Below the pieces are notes generated by a model that saw only the letters and a list, made by a program, of their open reading frames with translations, had not been told where the DNA came from and searched no databases. A DNA stretch of 64,000 nt from an uncultured Christensenellaceae bacterium (GTDB lineage: Bacteria > Bacillota > Clostridia > Christensenellales > Borkfalkiaceae), in the NCBI GenBank assembly GCA_910588685.1, contig CAJUPX010000002.1, forward strand, positions 71,612 to 135,611. The letters run 5' to 3'. A program made the position numbers and the translations under genes. This document shows, piece by piece, positions 1-8,371 of this stretch. Positions within the stretch are counted from its first letter, which is position 1. Each line of letters starts with the position of its first letter.

Positions 1-896
1 TTTATAGCATTTATTACGGCTGAATGATTAACTTCTTCTAAATTATATGACACCTGCAAAGGCACAAGTGTTACATTTGGTGCAACACCCGCCACCCCTA
101 TACGGTTTGACTCGGCAGCGATCACTCCCGCAACTTTTGTTCCGTGTCCGTTAGCATCATCATTTGTTATATTGTTGTTATTATAAAAATCCCAGCCTTC
201 GGCAAGATTTGCATTTAAATCTTCGTGATTAGCAATACCCGTATCAATAACTCCGACGCGCACGTTTTTTGTGCCCATAGTTTTATCCCAGGCTTTTTCA
301 ACGTCGATACCGTAAGACCAGTTCAACCCCCATTGATTTGACCAAGCCGGATCATCAGGAACAACCGTAACTTCATTTTTATAATCGGGACCGACGTATA
401 ATATTCCGTCGAGTTTTTCAAGAAATTTAATAGCTTTTAAAACGTATTGCTTAGAATTCTGACCGAGCTTAATATGTAAAATCTGCCTGAACTTATGCGT
501 TTTGTAATAATCCAGAAGGCTTGGCGAGGGGTCTAAAATTTCGGTTAAATTTTCAATACTTCTGCAATTAATAAGGCTGAAAAAGCGGGAAACAATATCG
601 TTTGCAATACCAGCAAGCTTACTTAACTTTTCATCCAAAACAACTATTAAGCTATCGTCGCAAAAATCGTCGTCAAGTGTTGCGTCGCAGTATATTTTGC
701 CGCCGGCAAAAGGGTCGGTATATTCTTCTTCCTCTTCAAGAATTTCCGTTTCAGCAGCTTCGCCGTTTATAATTGCCGACTGTGCCGACGCGGTTTTCGG
801 GTTGAAACAGTATACAACGCTTGTAACAAGCATTAATGCGCTTAATAAAATAAGCAGTACTTTGGTTAACGTGTTTGCAAGTTTTGTGTTTTTCAT
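1..896 (-). CDS. Secreted subtilisin-like serine protease (S8), C-terminus outside window
   Basis: The frame opens at ATG 896 and runs off the left edge after 298 codons, so only the N-terminal part is present. It starts with a signal peptide (basic MKNTK, a hydrophobic core, and a probable cleavage after TASA near residue 38). Residues about 60-180 look like an inhibitory propeptide. The mature enzyme begins near a DDPAWSNQWGLNW segment, typical of the subtilase N-terminus. The catalytic Asp is D218 in VIDTGI and the catalytic His is H251 in NGHGTKVAG; the catalytic Ser lies beyond the window. The family hydrolyses peptide bonds outside the cell. It has an AAGGGG ribosome site and a leader nearly identical to that of the cysteine peptidase gene at 2801, so the two are probably co-regulated. 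Family assignment is secure; the substrate is unknown. Confidence 0.9.
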   Translation of the reverse strand, partial: MKNTKLANTLTKVLLILLSALMLVTSVVYCFNPKTASAQSAIINGEAAETEILEEEEEYTDPFAGGKIYCDATLDDDFCDDSLIVVLDEKLSKLAGIANDIVSRFFSLINCRSIENLTEILDPSPSLLDYYKTHKFRQILHIKLGQNSKQYVLKAIKFLEKLDGILYVGPDYKNEVTVVPDDPAWSNQWGLNWSYGIDVEKAWDKTMGTKNVRVGVIDTGIANHEDLNANLAEGWDFYNNNNITNDDANGHGTKVAGVIAAESNRIGVAGVAPNVTLVPLQVSYNLEEVNHSAVINAI

Positions 897-901
897 ATCA
901 G

Positions 902-949
902 TTCCCCTTATAGTTTATTAGACTTTACAGCCTTACGCTTATAAGACGA
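902..949 (-). promoter_or_regulatory. Conserved 48-nt 5' leader, copy 1
   Basis: This stretch just upstream of the subtilase start matches 2807-2854 at 46 of 48 positions, although the coding sequences that follow differ. It ends in the AAGGGG ribosome site. Its 5' end carries CTTATAAG, and CTTATA can pair with TATAAG overlapping the ribosome site, so it may form a small translation-controlling hairpin. The pairing is inferred, the repeat is directly visible. Confidence 0.65.
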
Positions 950-1000
950 ACGAAATACGTTTTTTTACTCAATAATCTGAAAATATTTTTTTAATTATCG

Positions 1001-1023
1001 GGCGGAGGCAGTTTACCTCCGCC
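1001..1023. terminator. Strong hairpin after the small membrane protein gene, terminator-like
   Basis: Perfect 8-bp stem GGCGGAGG/CCTCCGCC with a 7-nt loop, ten bases past the stop of the gene at 1034. No T-run follows on the minus strand, so it is not a classical intrinsic terminator; it may end or stabilise the upstream transcript. Confidence 0.35.
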
Positions 1024-1033
1024 ACAACGATGT

Positions 1034-1510
1034 TCACTTTTTGCTTTTGTTGCGATAATTACAAATTATACAGCTAATAATTAATGTTAACGAACTTAAA
1101 AATTCCAAACAAACGGCATAATCTTCTTTAACCGCCGTTGCTATTATTTCACTTTCGGAATATATATTATAATTGCTTACCATTTTAAATAAACAAGGGA
1201 ATATAAATGCAATATCTTTTTTAACACCGCCTTCTCTGCCAACATATGCCAACATAAAATACCCGAATTGAAAAAATGATGTCAACCAAATTACCAACAA
1301 TATTCCTAATGAAAGATAATTATACCACTTGCGAAAATTTTTATTAACAGTACAAATGATTAACAATGCAATTAGCGTCACGATTGTTGTTCCGGCAATA
1401 ATCATATAAGCGCTAAGATGCAAATTAAAAAAACTTAATAATATTTCTATCAGAGAAATTATAATTCCACCTATGGCGATATAAAATAATAACCTAAATT
1501 TTTTTTGCAT
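1034..1510 (-). CDS. Small integral membrane protein of unknown function
   Basis: 158 residues with four predicted membrane helices (about 7-29, 33-55, 65-88 and 133-150) and short charged loops, ending in a basic RNKSKK tail. The region between helices 3 and 4 (about 90-130) is the largest soluble part. I recognise no family or motif. Its AGGTGA ribosome site overlaps the TAG stop of the cysteine peptidase gene upstream (7-nt gap), so the two are translationally coupled and probably act together, for example in export of, or immunity to, the peptidase; that role is a guess. The region is more A+T-rich than the metabolic genes that follow. Confidence 0.7.
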   Translation of the reverse strand: MQKKFRLLFYIAIGGIIISLIEILLSFFNLHLSAYMIIAGTTIVTLIALLIICTVNKNFRKWYNYLSLGILLVIWLTSFFQFGYFMLAYVGREGGVKKDIAFIFPCLFKMVSNYNIYSESEIIATAVKEDYAVCLEFLSSLTLIISCIICNYRNKSKK

Positions 1511-1517
1511 AATTCAC

Positions 1518-2801
1518 CTATTGAACATAACCGCAACCACAAATGTACTTTATTTTAGAACCATTTTTCATTCTTACATTTGTTGAATGCACGTGTTCAC
1601 CAAAATACTTAAAAGTATAATATCCCTGAATATTAGCCTTTGCTAAAATAACGCTTGCATTACTTTTACTATTTGGTGACCATCCAAAATGAGTAACGTA
1701 TCTATCTCCTTGATATCCATAGCCAACAACTATATGATCACCTCCGTCTTTTGAACTTAGTGTAGATGCATATTGATATGTTTGTAAAATCATACAGGTC
1801 GGGACACCGGCGTCAAGTAGCTTTTTCACTTTTTTATGCATAAAAAAAGTATTTCCAGTTTCAACCAATTCAGGACAATTAGCCTCCATATACCCTTTAA
1901 CCGTCCTTTCCAGTTCGCCATTAAGCATTGGATATCCAAAATCCGGCGAACCTATACCAAATGACGTTTTCATATAATTATCAAATAAATAATCACGCAT
2001 AGCATAAGATGTACCCGGCATTACGCTCCAATCAGTATACGGATAATATGTAACATCTTTATAATTTATCGTCGCGAATTTAGAAATACTTTCCGTTACA
2101 GTCATTTGCAAATACAAATCACCGTCAGAATTAGGGACATAATAACGCGCACCGTATTTTTTATCATTTGGGATAAAATTATCGTTATTGAACGTATCGT
2201 GATATCCTAAAAGAATTGATAAAGCAATTAAACCACATTCTCCCCACCAATTTTCTGGAAAATACGTTAAATTTTTAAAATAATCTGCGTGGTTGACCAA
2301 TATAAAACCACTTGTATCAGCATACGGTTGAACTATATCTGCAATATTTGAATTTTTAACAGACTCGTTTAAAACATATTCTGCGCCACTGAATTTGCCA
2401 TAGCTATACTGCTTATTACTAATAATATCTGTATATCCTAATCCATTATTATATAAATAATTACCTGGTCCTAAATAGCGTAAATCATCACTATTAGCAT
2501 AATCAAAGTACGGTGAATTTTGCTCGTACGATCCTTCAATAAATGTTTCAATGCTGTTAGCCACGCTATAAATAGCATAACCATCTTCCAACTCATATAA
2601 TTTAAACTTATTATCGCCGAAATCATATAAAACCTGTTGTTTGATTACTCTCTGAGTTTCAGAAAATTCACAATAAATAGGTTTGTCAGAATCGGCAAAA
2701 GCTTTATTAGTACCGAATCATACGCTTGCGATAATTGATACTCCGCTTATAGAAGCAATAAAAGTTTTTAAAAATTTGTGTTTTAATGTTGTATTTTTCA
2801 T
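1518..2801 (-). pseudogene. Secreted C39-like cysteine peptidase with in-frame TGA at codon 28
   Basis: Reading from ATG 2801 gives a signal-peptide-like start (MKNTTLKHKF then a hydrophobic stretch), then TGA at 2720-2718. The same frame then continues for another 399 codons through FGTNKAFADSDKP to the stop at 1518. The body is a papain-like/C39-like peptidase: catalytic Cys about residue 189 in ENWWGECGLIAL, catalytic His about 356 in GDHIVVGYGY, then a HFGW segment. The only non-ATG start below the stop is a TTG at 2591, without a good ribosome site, and would give a protein lacking the export signal. TGA is a true stop elsewhere here (for example at 8354-8356), so this is a nonsense mutation, a phase-variable or readthrough site, or a sequence error. 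Gene body intact otherwise, which suggests recent loss. Confidence 0.65.
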
Positions 2802-2806
2802 AGCCA

Positions 2807-2854
2807 TTCCCCTTATAATTTATTAGACTTTACAGCCTTACACTTATAAGACGA
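2807..2854 (-). promoter_or_regulatory. Conserved 48-nt 5' leader, copy 2
   Basis: Second copy of the leader at 902-949 (two mismatches). It starts at the edge of the -10 box of the promoter at 2854-2882, so it is essentially the whole transcribed 5' untranslated region of the cysteine peptidase gene. CTTATAA near its 5' end can pair with TTATAAG at the ribosome site. Confidence 0.65.
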
Positions 2855-2882
2855 TTATCTAACACACTTTTTACTCAGACAA
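2854..2882 (-). promoter_or_regulatory. Sigma-A-type promoter of the cysteine peptidase gene
   Basis: TTGTCT (2882-2877), 17-nt spacer, GATAAT (2859-2854). Transcription would start near 2847. Confidence 0.55.
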
Positions 2883-2933
2883 ACTAACCGGCGCTTTTAT
2901 TATATTGTACTATACAAAATGCCATAAAACAAT

Positions 2934-2960
2934 ACCCGCGCACCGTTTTGGTGCGCGGGT
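2934..2960 (-). terminator. Terminator after glgB
   Basis: Perfect 11-bp stem ACCCGCGCACC/GGTGCGCGGGT with a 5-nt loop, 19 bases past the glgB stop, followed on the minus strand by a T-rich stretch (ATTGTTTTA). Confidence 0.75.
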
Positions 2961-2978
2961 AAGTACTACGAATATATA

Positions 2979-5054
2979 TCACTTTTTTAAACCGGCTTTT
3001 TTACCCGAGGCAGATTTTTTATTAGCCGCTGCTCTTTTCGGCTTTGCGGGAGCGCTCTCCGCGGTTTGCCCGGAAGCCGCCGTTTCCGGCACGTGCGAAA
3101 AATCGTTGGTCGCCTCTTTATGCTCCTTTTTGATTTTAGCGCGGACGCTCTTTTCTTTTTTCTGCTCCTCCGGCGTACTCTCCTTGTACGGTACTTCAAA
3201 TATAACCGACTCGAACGGACGCAGATTAAATACGAGTTTGTATTTTCTGCCGTCGCAAAGCTCCTCTACCGTCTGTATTTCGAGCGGGGAACCGTCGGGA
3301 TAGGTTGAGAATATGCGTTTATAAACGCCCTCTACAGGCGCGCCAACGCCCATTTCCCAACGCTCAACCGGCGCAAAATTACATACGAATACGAGCGCAT
3401 TGTTATAATTCCAGGGATTACGCCGTATAAACGTGAATATGTTGCGGTTACAGTCGCCCGAGTTAATCCACTCAAACGTATTTTTACCGCCGCAGTCGTT
3501 ATACAAAACCGGATAGCTTGAGTAAATATGCAAGAGCGTACGGTAACATAACAGCACGTCGCGGTGTCCTTCGTCGTCGCACAGGTGCCAGTCGAGGCTG
3601 GTTTTAAAATTCCACTCGCGCTCCTGCGCAAAGTCCTGACCCATAAACAGCAGCTTTTTGCCCGGGTGCCCTATCATCATAGTATAACACGTTTTTAAGC
3701 TGCCGAGCTTATCCATTTTATTCCCAGGGAATTTGTTTACCATACTGCCTTTGCCGTAAACAACCTCATCGTGCGACAGAACAAGCATATAGTTTTCATC
3801 GAATATATATTCGAGCGTATGCGTCATAAGATGATGATGCCACGGACGGTAAACCGGGTCGAGGATGTAATATTTTATGGAGTCGTTCATCCAACCCATA
3901 TTCCATTTCAAACCGAAACCGAAACCGCCTTTTTGCGCGGGTTTTGTTATGCCTGCAATTATAGAGGAATCCTCGGCAATCAAAAAGGCGTGCGTGCGGT
4001 TGCGCAGAACACTGTTTAAATGACGGAAAAATTCAAAACTTTCAAGATTTTCGTTTCCGCCGTTGACGTTGGGTCGCCACTGTTCCCTGCCGAAGCTGTT
4101 GTACAGCATAGCCGCAACCGCGTCCACCCGCAATCCGTCCACGTGGTATTTTTCCACCCAGAAAAACGCCGAAGCTATAAGGAAGTTGGAAACCTCTTTT
4201 TTTCCGAGGTCAAACGCCTTAGTGCCCCACTCGGGATACTCTGCGCGCAGCGGGTCGGCGTATTCGTAAAGCGGCGTTCCGTCGAAATTAGCAAGCGCGC
4301 AATCGTCCTTGGGGAAATGCGCGGGAACCCAGTCCAGAATAACGCCTATTCCGTTTCTGTGCATATGGTCTACAAAATACATAAAATCGTCGGGCGCACC
4401 GTAACGCGCGGTCGGAGCATAATAGCCCGTTACCTGATAACCCCAGCTCGGGTCGAACGGATATTCGCATATGCCCATCAGCTCTATATGCGTATACCCC
4501 ATCCATTTTACGTAGTCGCACAGCTCGTGCGCAAGGCGCCGGTAGTCGAGATACTGATCCTCGTCCTGCTTCCAGGTATCCTTTTTCCAGCTGCCTAAAT
4601 GCACCTCATAAACAGCCATAGGCTTTTCAAGGAAGTTTGCGCCTTTCTGCGCCTTTTGCCAGGCGTTATCGCCCCACTTGTATCTTTCGAGGTCGGCAAC
4701 GACAGACGCATTGTGCGGTCTTAATTCCGTACGGTAAGCGTACGGGTCTATTTTTTCAACCTCGGAACCGTCGGCGCGTACTACGAGGTACTTATACTTT
4801 ACCCCCTCGCACATACCTGGCACGAACAGCTCCCATATCGAGTCATCAACTTTTTCCATAACGTCGCGCCACGGCGTCCAACCGTTGCCGTCCGATATTA
4901 CGCAGATTGCGCGCGCGTTCGGCGCCCAGAGCACGAAGTGCACGCCCCGCACTCCGTTAACTTCTCTTATGTGCGCACCCATTTTATTGTAAAGCTCGTA
5001 ATGCGTGCCGCGGTGGAAAAGATATCTGTCTATATCCCCGAAAAACCTTTCCAT
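2979..5054 (-). CDS. glgB: 1,4-alpha-glucan (glycogen) branching enzyme
   Basis: 691 residues, GH13 family. It cuts an alpha-1,4-glucan chain and rejoins it as an alpha-1,6 branch during glycogen synthesis in the cytoplasm. An N-terminal CBM48-type beta domain (about 30-115, with FVLWAPNA) precedes the TIM barrel. The nucleophile is D311 in GLRVDAVAAML, the acid/base E361 in IAEDSS, the third carboxylate D429 in LSHDEVVYGKGSM. Residues about 620-691 form a low-complexity Lys/Ala/Glu tail not needed for catalysis. Start ATG follows GAGGTAAAA. It lies 21 nt behind the GH13 amylase gene, so one transcript serves both. No glgA, glgC or glgP is in the window. Confidence 0.93.
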   Translation of the reverse strand: MERFFGDIDRYLFHRGTHYELYNKMGAHIREVNGVRGVHFVLWAPNARAICVISDGNGWTPWRDVMEKVDDSIWELFVPGMCEGVKYKYLVVRADGSEVEKIDPYAYRTELRPHNASVVADLERYKWGDNAWQKAQKGANFLEKPMAVYEVHLGSWKKDTWKQDEDQYLDYRRLAHELCDYVKWMGYTHIELMGICEYPFDPSWGYQVTGYYAPTARYGAPDDFMYFVDHMHRNGIGVILDWVPAHFPKDDCALANFDGTPLYEYADPLRAEYPEWGTKAFDLGKKEVSNFLIASAFFWVEKYHVDGLRVDAVAAMLYNSFGREQWRPNVNGGNENLESFEFFRHLNSVLRNRTHAFLIAEDSSIIAGITKPAQKGGFGFGLKWNMGWMNDSIKYYILDPVYRPWHHHLMTHTLEYIFDENYMLVLSHDEVVYGKGSMVNKFPGNKMDKLGSLKTCYTMMIGHPGKKLLFMGQDFAQEREWNFKTSLDWHLCDDEGHRDVLLCYRTLLHIYSSYPVLYNDCGGKNTFEWINSGDCNRNIFTFIRRNPWNYNNALVFVCNFAPVERWEMGVGAPVEGVYKRIFSTYPDGSPLEIQTVEELCDGRKYKLVFNLRPFESVIFEVPYKESTPEEQKKEKSVRAKIKKEHKEATNDFSHVPETAASGQTAESAPAKPKRAAANKKSASGKKAGLKK

Positions 5055-5075
5055 TTTTACCTCGCTTAATTTATA

Positions 5076-7121
5076 TTATTCATTATCTGCAAAACTGTAA
5101 TGATAAACGCAAGCCGATTGCTCGGGCAGGGTAACAAACAGCCTGCCGAAACGGACTTCCTTTTTGTCCTCTTCCGCAGAAAAATCACAGCCGCAGCTCA
5201 AAAACTTACGCGTCATTTTTACGTTGTCGCGCGGAACGCCTATTTCCCATACGGGAACGCTCAGAGAAATTTCTCCGTAGTTGGCGTTAATTATCACAAC
5301 ACAGCAGTCGTTTTTATTAAATCTGCCGTAGGTTATATAGCCGTTACCCGCGTCCAGAGGCTTTATGCTGCCAAGTTTAAGACAGTTTATCCGTTTCCTT
5401 AAAGCGATTGCCGCCCTGTGGTACGCTATAAGAGCCTGGTCCTCGTATCCCCACGGATACGTTCTGCGGCTGTCAGGGTCCGTCCAGCCTACCTGCCCCG
5501 CCTCGTCCGCGTAATAAACGCCCGGCGACCCCGGCCAGGTCATCTGCACCAGCACGGCAAGCTGCATTGTGCGCTTATCCACAGAATATTCCGCCGCGTG
5601 CGGTCCCATAGTTTTAATAGTGCCGGCAACGCGGTTTGTACGCGTTAAAAAGCGCGAATGGTCGTGGTTTGAAAGCTGGTTAAGCGCCGAGTCAAGCGCG
5701 GGTCTTGGAAACCTGCTCATACTTTTAAGCATACTGTCGAAAAAACGGTTCCCGTCTAAAAACAAGCCCTCGTCGTAGCTTTCGCTGTGTTTTTCCATAC
5801 CGGTTAAAAACCACGTTAACGGCTCCATAAACGCGTCGTAATTCATTACCGAATCCCACTCGCCGCCGTCAAACCAGCTCTCTGGCGAGCCGTAATGCTC
5901 GGCAAAAATAAACGCCTCCGGATTTTTTTCGCGTACTCTGTCGTGAAAAGCGCGCCAGAATTTATGATTAAATTTTTCGCTGTGTCCGAGGTCGGCGGCG
6001 ACGTCCAGCCTCCAACCGTCCACGTTATACGGCTCGGACACCCACTTGCCGCCCGTATTAAGAATATACTCCGTAAGCTCCTTGCTCTTTTCGTAGTTGA
6101 GTTTGGGAAGAGTGGGAAAGCCCCACCACCCCTCGTACTCGCTCTTAGCCTCGGCGGGTTTTTTAAACTTAAAGTACGCTCTGTACGGGCTGTCCGCCGA
6201 CTGATACGCGCCCTTTTCATAATTGCCTTTATTAAGATATATACCCTCTCTGTCCATCCACTTGTTAAACGAACCGCAGTGGTTGAACACGCCGTCTATA
6301 ACCACTCGCATTCCGCGGGAGTGTATTTCTTTTACAAGTTCTGCAAAATACGCGTTGGATTTTTCCAGGTTGACTTTGGACGTAACGCGCTTTATATATC
6401 TCGGTGCAAAACCGTTATGCTTTTCCCAGAACTGCATACGGTGCTCCTCGTCCTCTTCTATAACCGCAAGGTGAGGGTCGATATAATCGTAGTCCTGCGT
6501 ATCGTATTTGTGGTTGGACGGCGACACGAATAAAGGGTTGAAATATATCGCCTCCACGCCGAGCTCCTGCAAATAGTCAAGCTTTTGCATAACGCCCTGC
6601 AAATCTCCGCCGTAAAAATTATTTACGTCGAGCTCGTCGGGATACTTGTGCCATTCGCGTATTCTGCGGGTATGTCCGCCCGTATAAAAATATTCGCCGT
6701 CTTCAACGTCGTTTTCGTGATTTCCGTTAAAAAATCTGTCGGGGAATATCTGGTAAAAAACGGTTCCCTTTGCCCAATCCGGCACCTTTACGCCGGGAAC
6801 AAACGAAAATTCATATTCCGACTGGTTGTTTTCTACTGCACCGAGGCGGTTGTAGTAAACAAAATCGTCCTCGTCGTTAACTGCAAAACAGTAGCTGACT
6901 TTTTTTGCGGGGCAGGTAAACGAAACTTCGTAATAATCGAAATATCCGTCCGTCCGCGCCTTTTTCATATTGCGTTTTACGCCGTTTATAACGGCTGTAG
7001 CGCAGGTTACGTCGTTGCTGAGCGTTCTCAGTATAAGCGTAACTTTATCGCCCTTGTCGGGTTCGTAGGGAGTTTTATAGTCTATCGTTTCGTCGGCAAA
7101 TAAGGCTTTTCTGTTTATCAT
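5076..7121 (-). CDS. Intracellular GH13 amylase (neopullulanase / maltodextrin glucosidase type)
   Basis: 681 residues with no signal peptide, so cytoplasmic. An N-terminal beta domain (about 20-110, CBM34-like) is followed by the start of the barrel, WAKGTVFYQIFPDRF. Catalytic residues: D373 in VDGWRLDVAADLGH, E408 in IFAEHYG, D487 in LSNHDHSRFL. The N-domain plus barrel layout is that of neopullulanase/cyclomaltodextrinase enzymes, which hydrolyse alpha-1,4 (and some alpha-1,6) bonds in maltodextrins. Exact specificity cannot be read from the sequence. First gene of a two-gene unit with glgB, so it probably trims or mobilises glycogen or imported maltodextrin. The ribosome site is weak. Confidence 0.88.
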   Translation of the reverse strand: MINRKALFADETIDYKTPYEPDKGDKVTLILRTLSNDVTCATAVINGVKRNMKKARTDGYFDYYEVSFTCPAKKVSYCFAVNDEDDFVYYNRLGAVENNQSEYEFSFVPGVKVPDWAKGTVFYQIFPDRFFNGNHENDVEDGEYFYTGGHTRRIREWHKYPDELDVNNFYGGDLQGVMQKLDYLQELGVEAIYFNPLFVSPSNHKYDTQDYDYIDPHLAVIEEDEEHRMQFWEKHNGFAPRYIKRVTSKVNLEKSNAYFAELVKEIHSRGMRVVIDGVFNHCGSFNKWMDREGIYLNKGNYEKGAYQSADSPYRAYFKFKKPAEAKSEYEGWWGFPTLPKLNYEKSKELTEYILNTGGKWVSEPYNVDGWRLDVAADLGHSEKFNHKFWRAFHDRVREKNPEAFIFAEHYGSPESWFDGGEWDSVMNYDAFMEPLTWFLTGMEKHSESYDEGLFLDGNRFFDSMLKSMSRFPRPALDSALNQLSNHDHSRFLTRTNRVAGTIKTMGPHAAEYSVDKRTMQLAVLVQMTWPGSPGVYYADEAGQVGWTDPDSRRTYPWGYEDQALIAYHRAAIALRKRINCLKLGSIKPLDAGNGYITYGRFNKNDCCVVIINANYGEISLSVPVWEIGVPRDNVKMTRKFLSCGCDFSAEEDKKEVRFGRLFVTLPEQSACVYHYSFADNE

Positions 7122-7166
7122 TCTATATTACTCTGCAAAAAACATATAATATTAATATACTGTATT

Positions 7167-7195
7167 ATTCTAACATAACATAAAACCAAAGTCAA
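7167..7195 (-). promoter_or_regulatory. Promoter of the GH13-glgB unit
   Basis: TTGACT (7195-7190), 17-nt spacer, TAGAAT (7172-7167), divergent from the promoter at 7241. Confidence 0.65.
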
Positions 7196-7240
7196 TAGCG
7201 CCCCGCCCGAAATATTTCATTTACGCTTTGTTAATTACCA

Positions 7241-7269
7241 TTGACAAGTAATATAAGTTATGATATTAT
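7241..7269 (+). promoter_or_regulatory. Promoter of the YitT pair
   Basis: TTGACA (7241-7246), 17-nt spacer, TATTAT (7264-7269); near-consensus vegetative promoter, 37 nt before the first start codon. Confidence 0.8.
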
Positions 7270-7306
7270 TTATTGGCTTTAAAAATATTATTGTCAGGAA
7301 TCGATA

Positions 7307-8356
7307 ATGGAAACTAACGAAAAGCTTAAAGACGCCGGGCAAAGCGGCGAAACTGTTAACCAACCCGACCCCGCGCAACCGTCTCCGGAGCAGGTTTCAG
7401 CCGCTCCCGAAACAAACGCAGAAACAACGAAAAACGAGGTAAAAGAAAAAAAACCTGTTTTAGACAAAAAAACGCTGACCGTCGCACAAAAGAAAAAGCG
7501 CGAGGTTATGCGTTGGGTTTTGCTTAACTTCGGTATTTTAATGATGGCGGCAAGCGTTTACTTTTTCCAGACGCCGAACAATTTCACGCTCGGCGGCGTT
7601 GCCGGCATTGCCATTATTCTTGCAAGATATTTTCTTACGCAAGGCACTATAATGCTTATAATCAACGTTGCTCTGCTTATTCTCGGGCTTATAATTCTGG
7701 GTAAACAGTGTACGTTCCGCACTATTTACTGCTCGCTTATGTATACGGGCATTATATGGGGTTGCGAAAGAATAAACCTCATAGAACTTTGCACCGGCGG
7801 ACAGACAACGCTTACCAACCAGCCGTTTATGGAGCTGTGTTACGCCGTTTTGCTTTTCGGTATAGGCGGAGCTATCGTATTTAACTGCGGCGCGTCGTCC
7901 GGCGGCACCGATATTATAGCGCTTATCGTTAAAAAGTTTTCTAAAATGAACGTGGGTATGGCGCTTATGATTGTGGATATGATTGTAGTTTGCGTATCGT
8001 TTTTTGCGTTCGCCGACATTCAGACCCTCCTGTATTCCGCGCTCGGACTATTTGCAAAATCTTTCCTTCTGGACGGAGTTATAGAGAGCATAGGCAAGAC
8101 AAAATATATCACCATAATTACAAACAACACAAACGATATAGCAAATTATATAATCTCGGTAATAAACCACAGCTTTACCGTTTACGACGCGGAAGGCGGT
8201 TATACGGGAGAGCCTAAAAAGGTTATGGTAACCGTTTGCAAACGCTCCGAGGCGTTAAGACTTAAAGCAAAGGTTAAACAGATAGACCCCTCCGCTTTTG
8301 TTATTATTACCGACGCTAACGAAATTCTCGGCAAAGGCTTCGGCGAAACATTCTGA
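7307..8356 (+). CDS. YitT family membrane protein (DUF161/DUF2179), first copy
   Basis: 349 residues. Residues 1-65 are a hydrophilic Pro/Glu/Lys-rich cytoplasmic extension. Residues about 66-250 hold five or six membrane helices with the family's GVAGIAIILAR and SSGGTDIIALIVKKF motifs. Residues about 265-349 form a soluble DUF2179 domain (ITIITNN, ending VIITDANEILGKGF). YitT proteins are widespread in Bacillota and their transported substrate is not established. ATG follows AGGA with 7-nt spacing. The next gene is a paralogue 15 nt downstream; the pair may form a heteromeric membrane complex. The N-terminal extension is absent from the second copy. Confidence 0.88.
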   Translation: METNEKLKDAGQSGETVNQPDPAQPSPEQVSAAPETNAETTKNEVKEKKPVLDKKTLTVAQKKKREVMRWVLLNFGILMMAASVYFFQTPNNFTLGGVAGIAIILARYFLTQGTIMLIINVALLILGLIILGKQCTFRTIYCSLMYTGIIWGCERINLIELCTGGQTTLTNQPFMELCYAVLLFGIGGAIVFNCGASSGGTDIIALIVKKFSKMNVGMALMIVDMIVVCVSFFAFADIQTLLYSALGLFAKSFLLDGVIESIGKTKYITIITNNTNDIANYIISVINHSFTVYDAEGGYTGEPKKVMVTVCKRSEALRLKAKVKQIDPSAFVIITDANEILGKGFGETF

Positions 8357-8371
8357 CCGGAGTAGTAAGAA

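Noticed and set aside
1001..1023. Hairpin as a certain intrinsic terminator
   Set aside because: The stem is strong but no T-run follows on either strand in a useful place, so it is listed only with low confidence.
2718..2720. TGA read as Trp (altered genetic code) to rescue the cysteine peptidase
   Set aside because: Genuine genes here end in TGA (for example 8354-8356 and 27567-27569) and Trp is encoded by TGG throughout.
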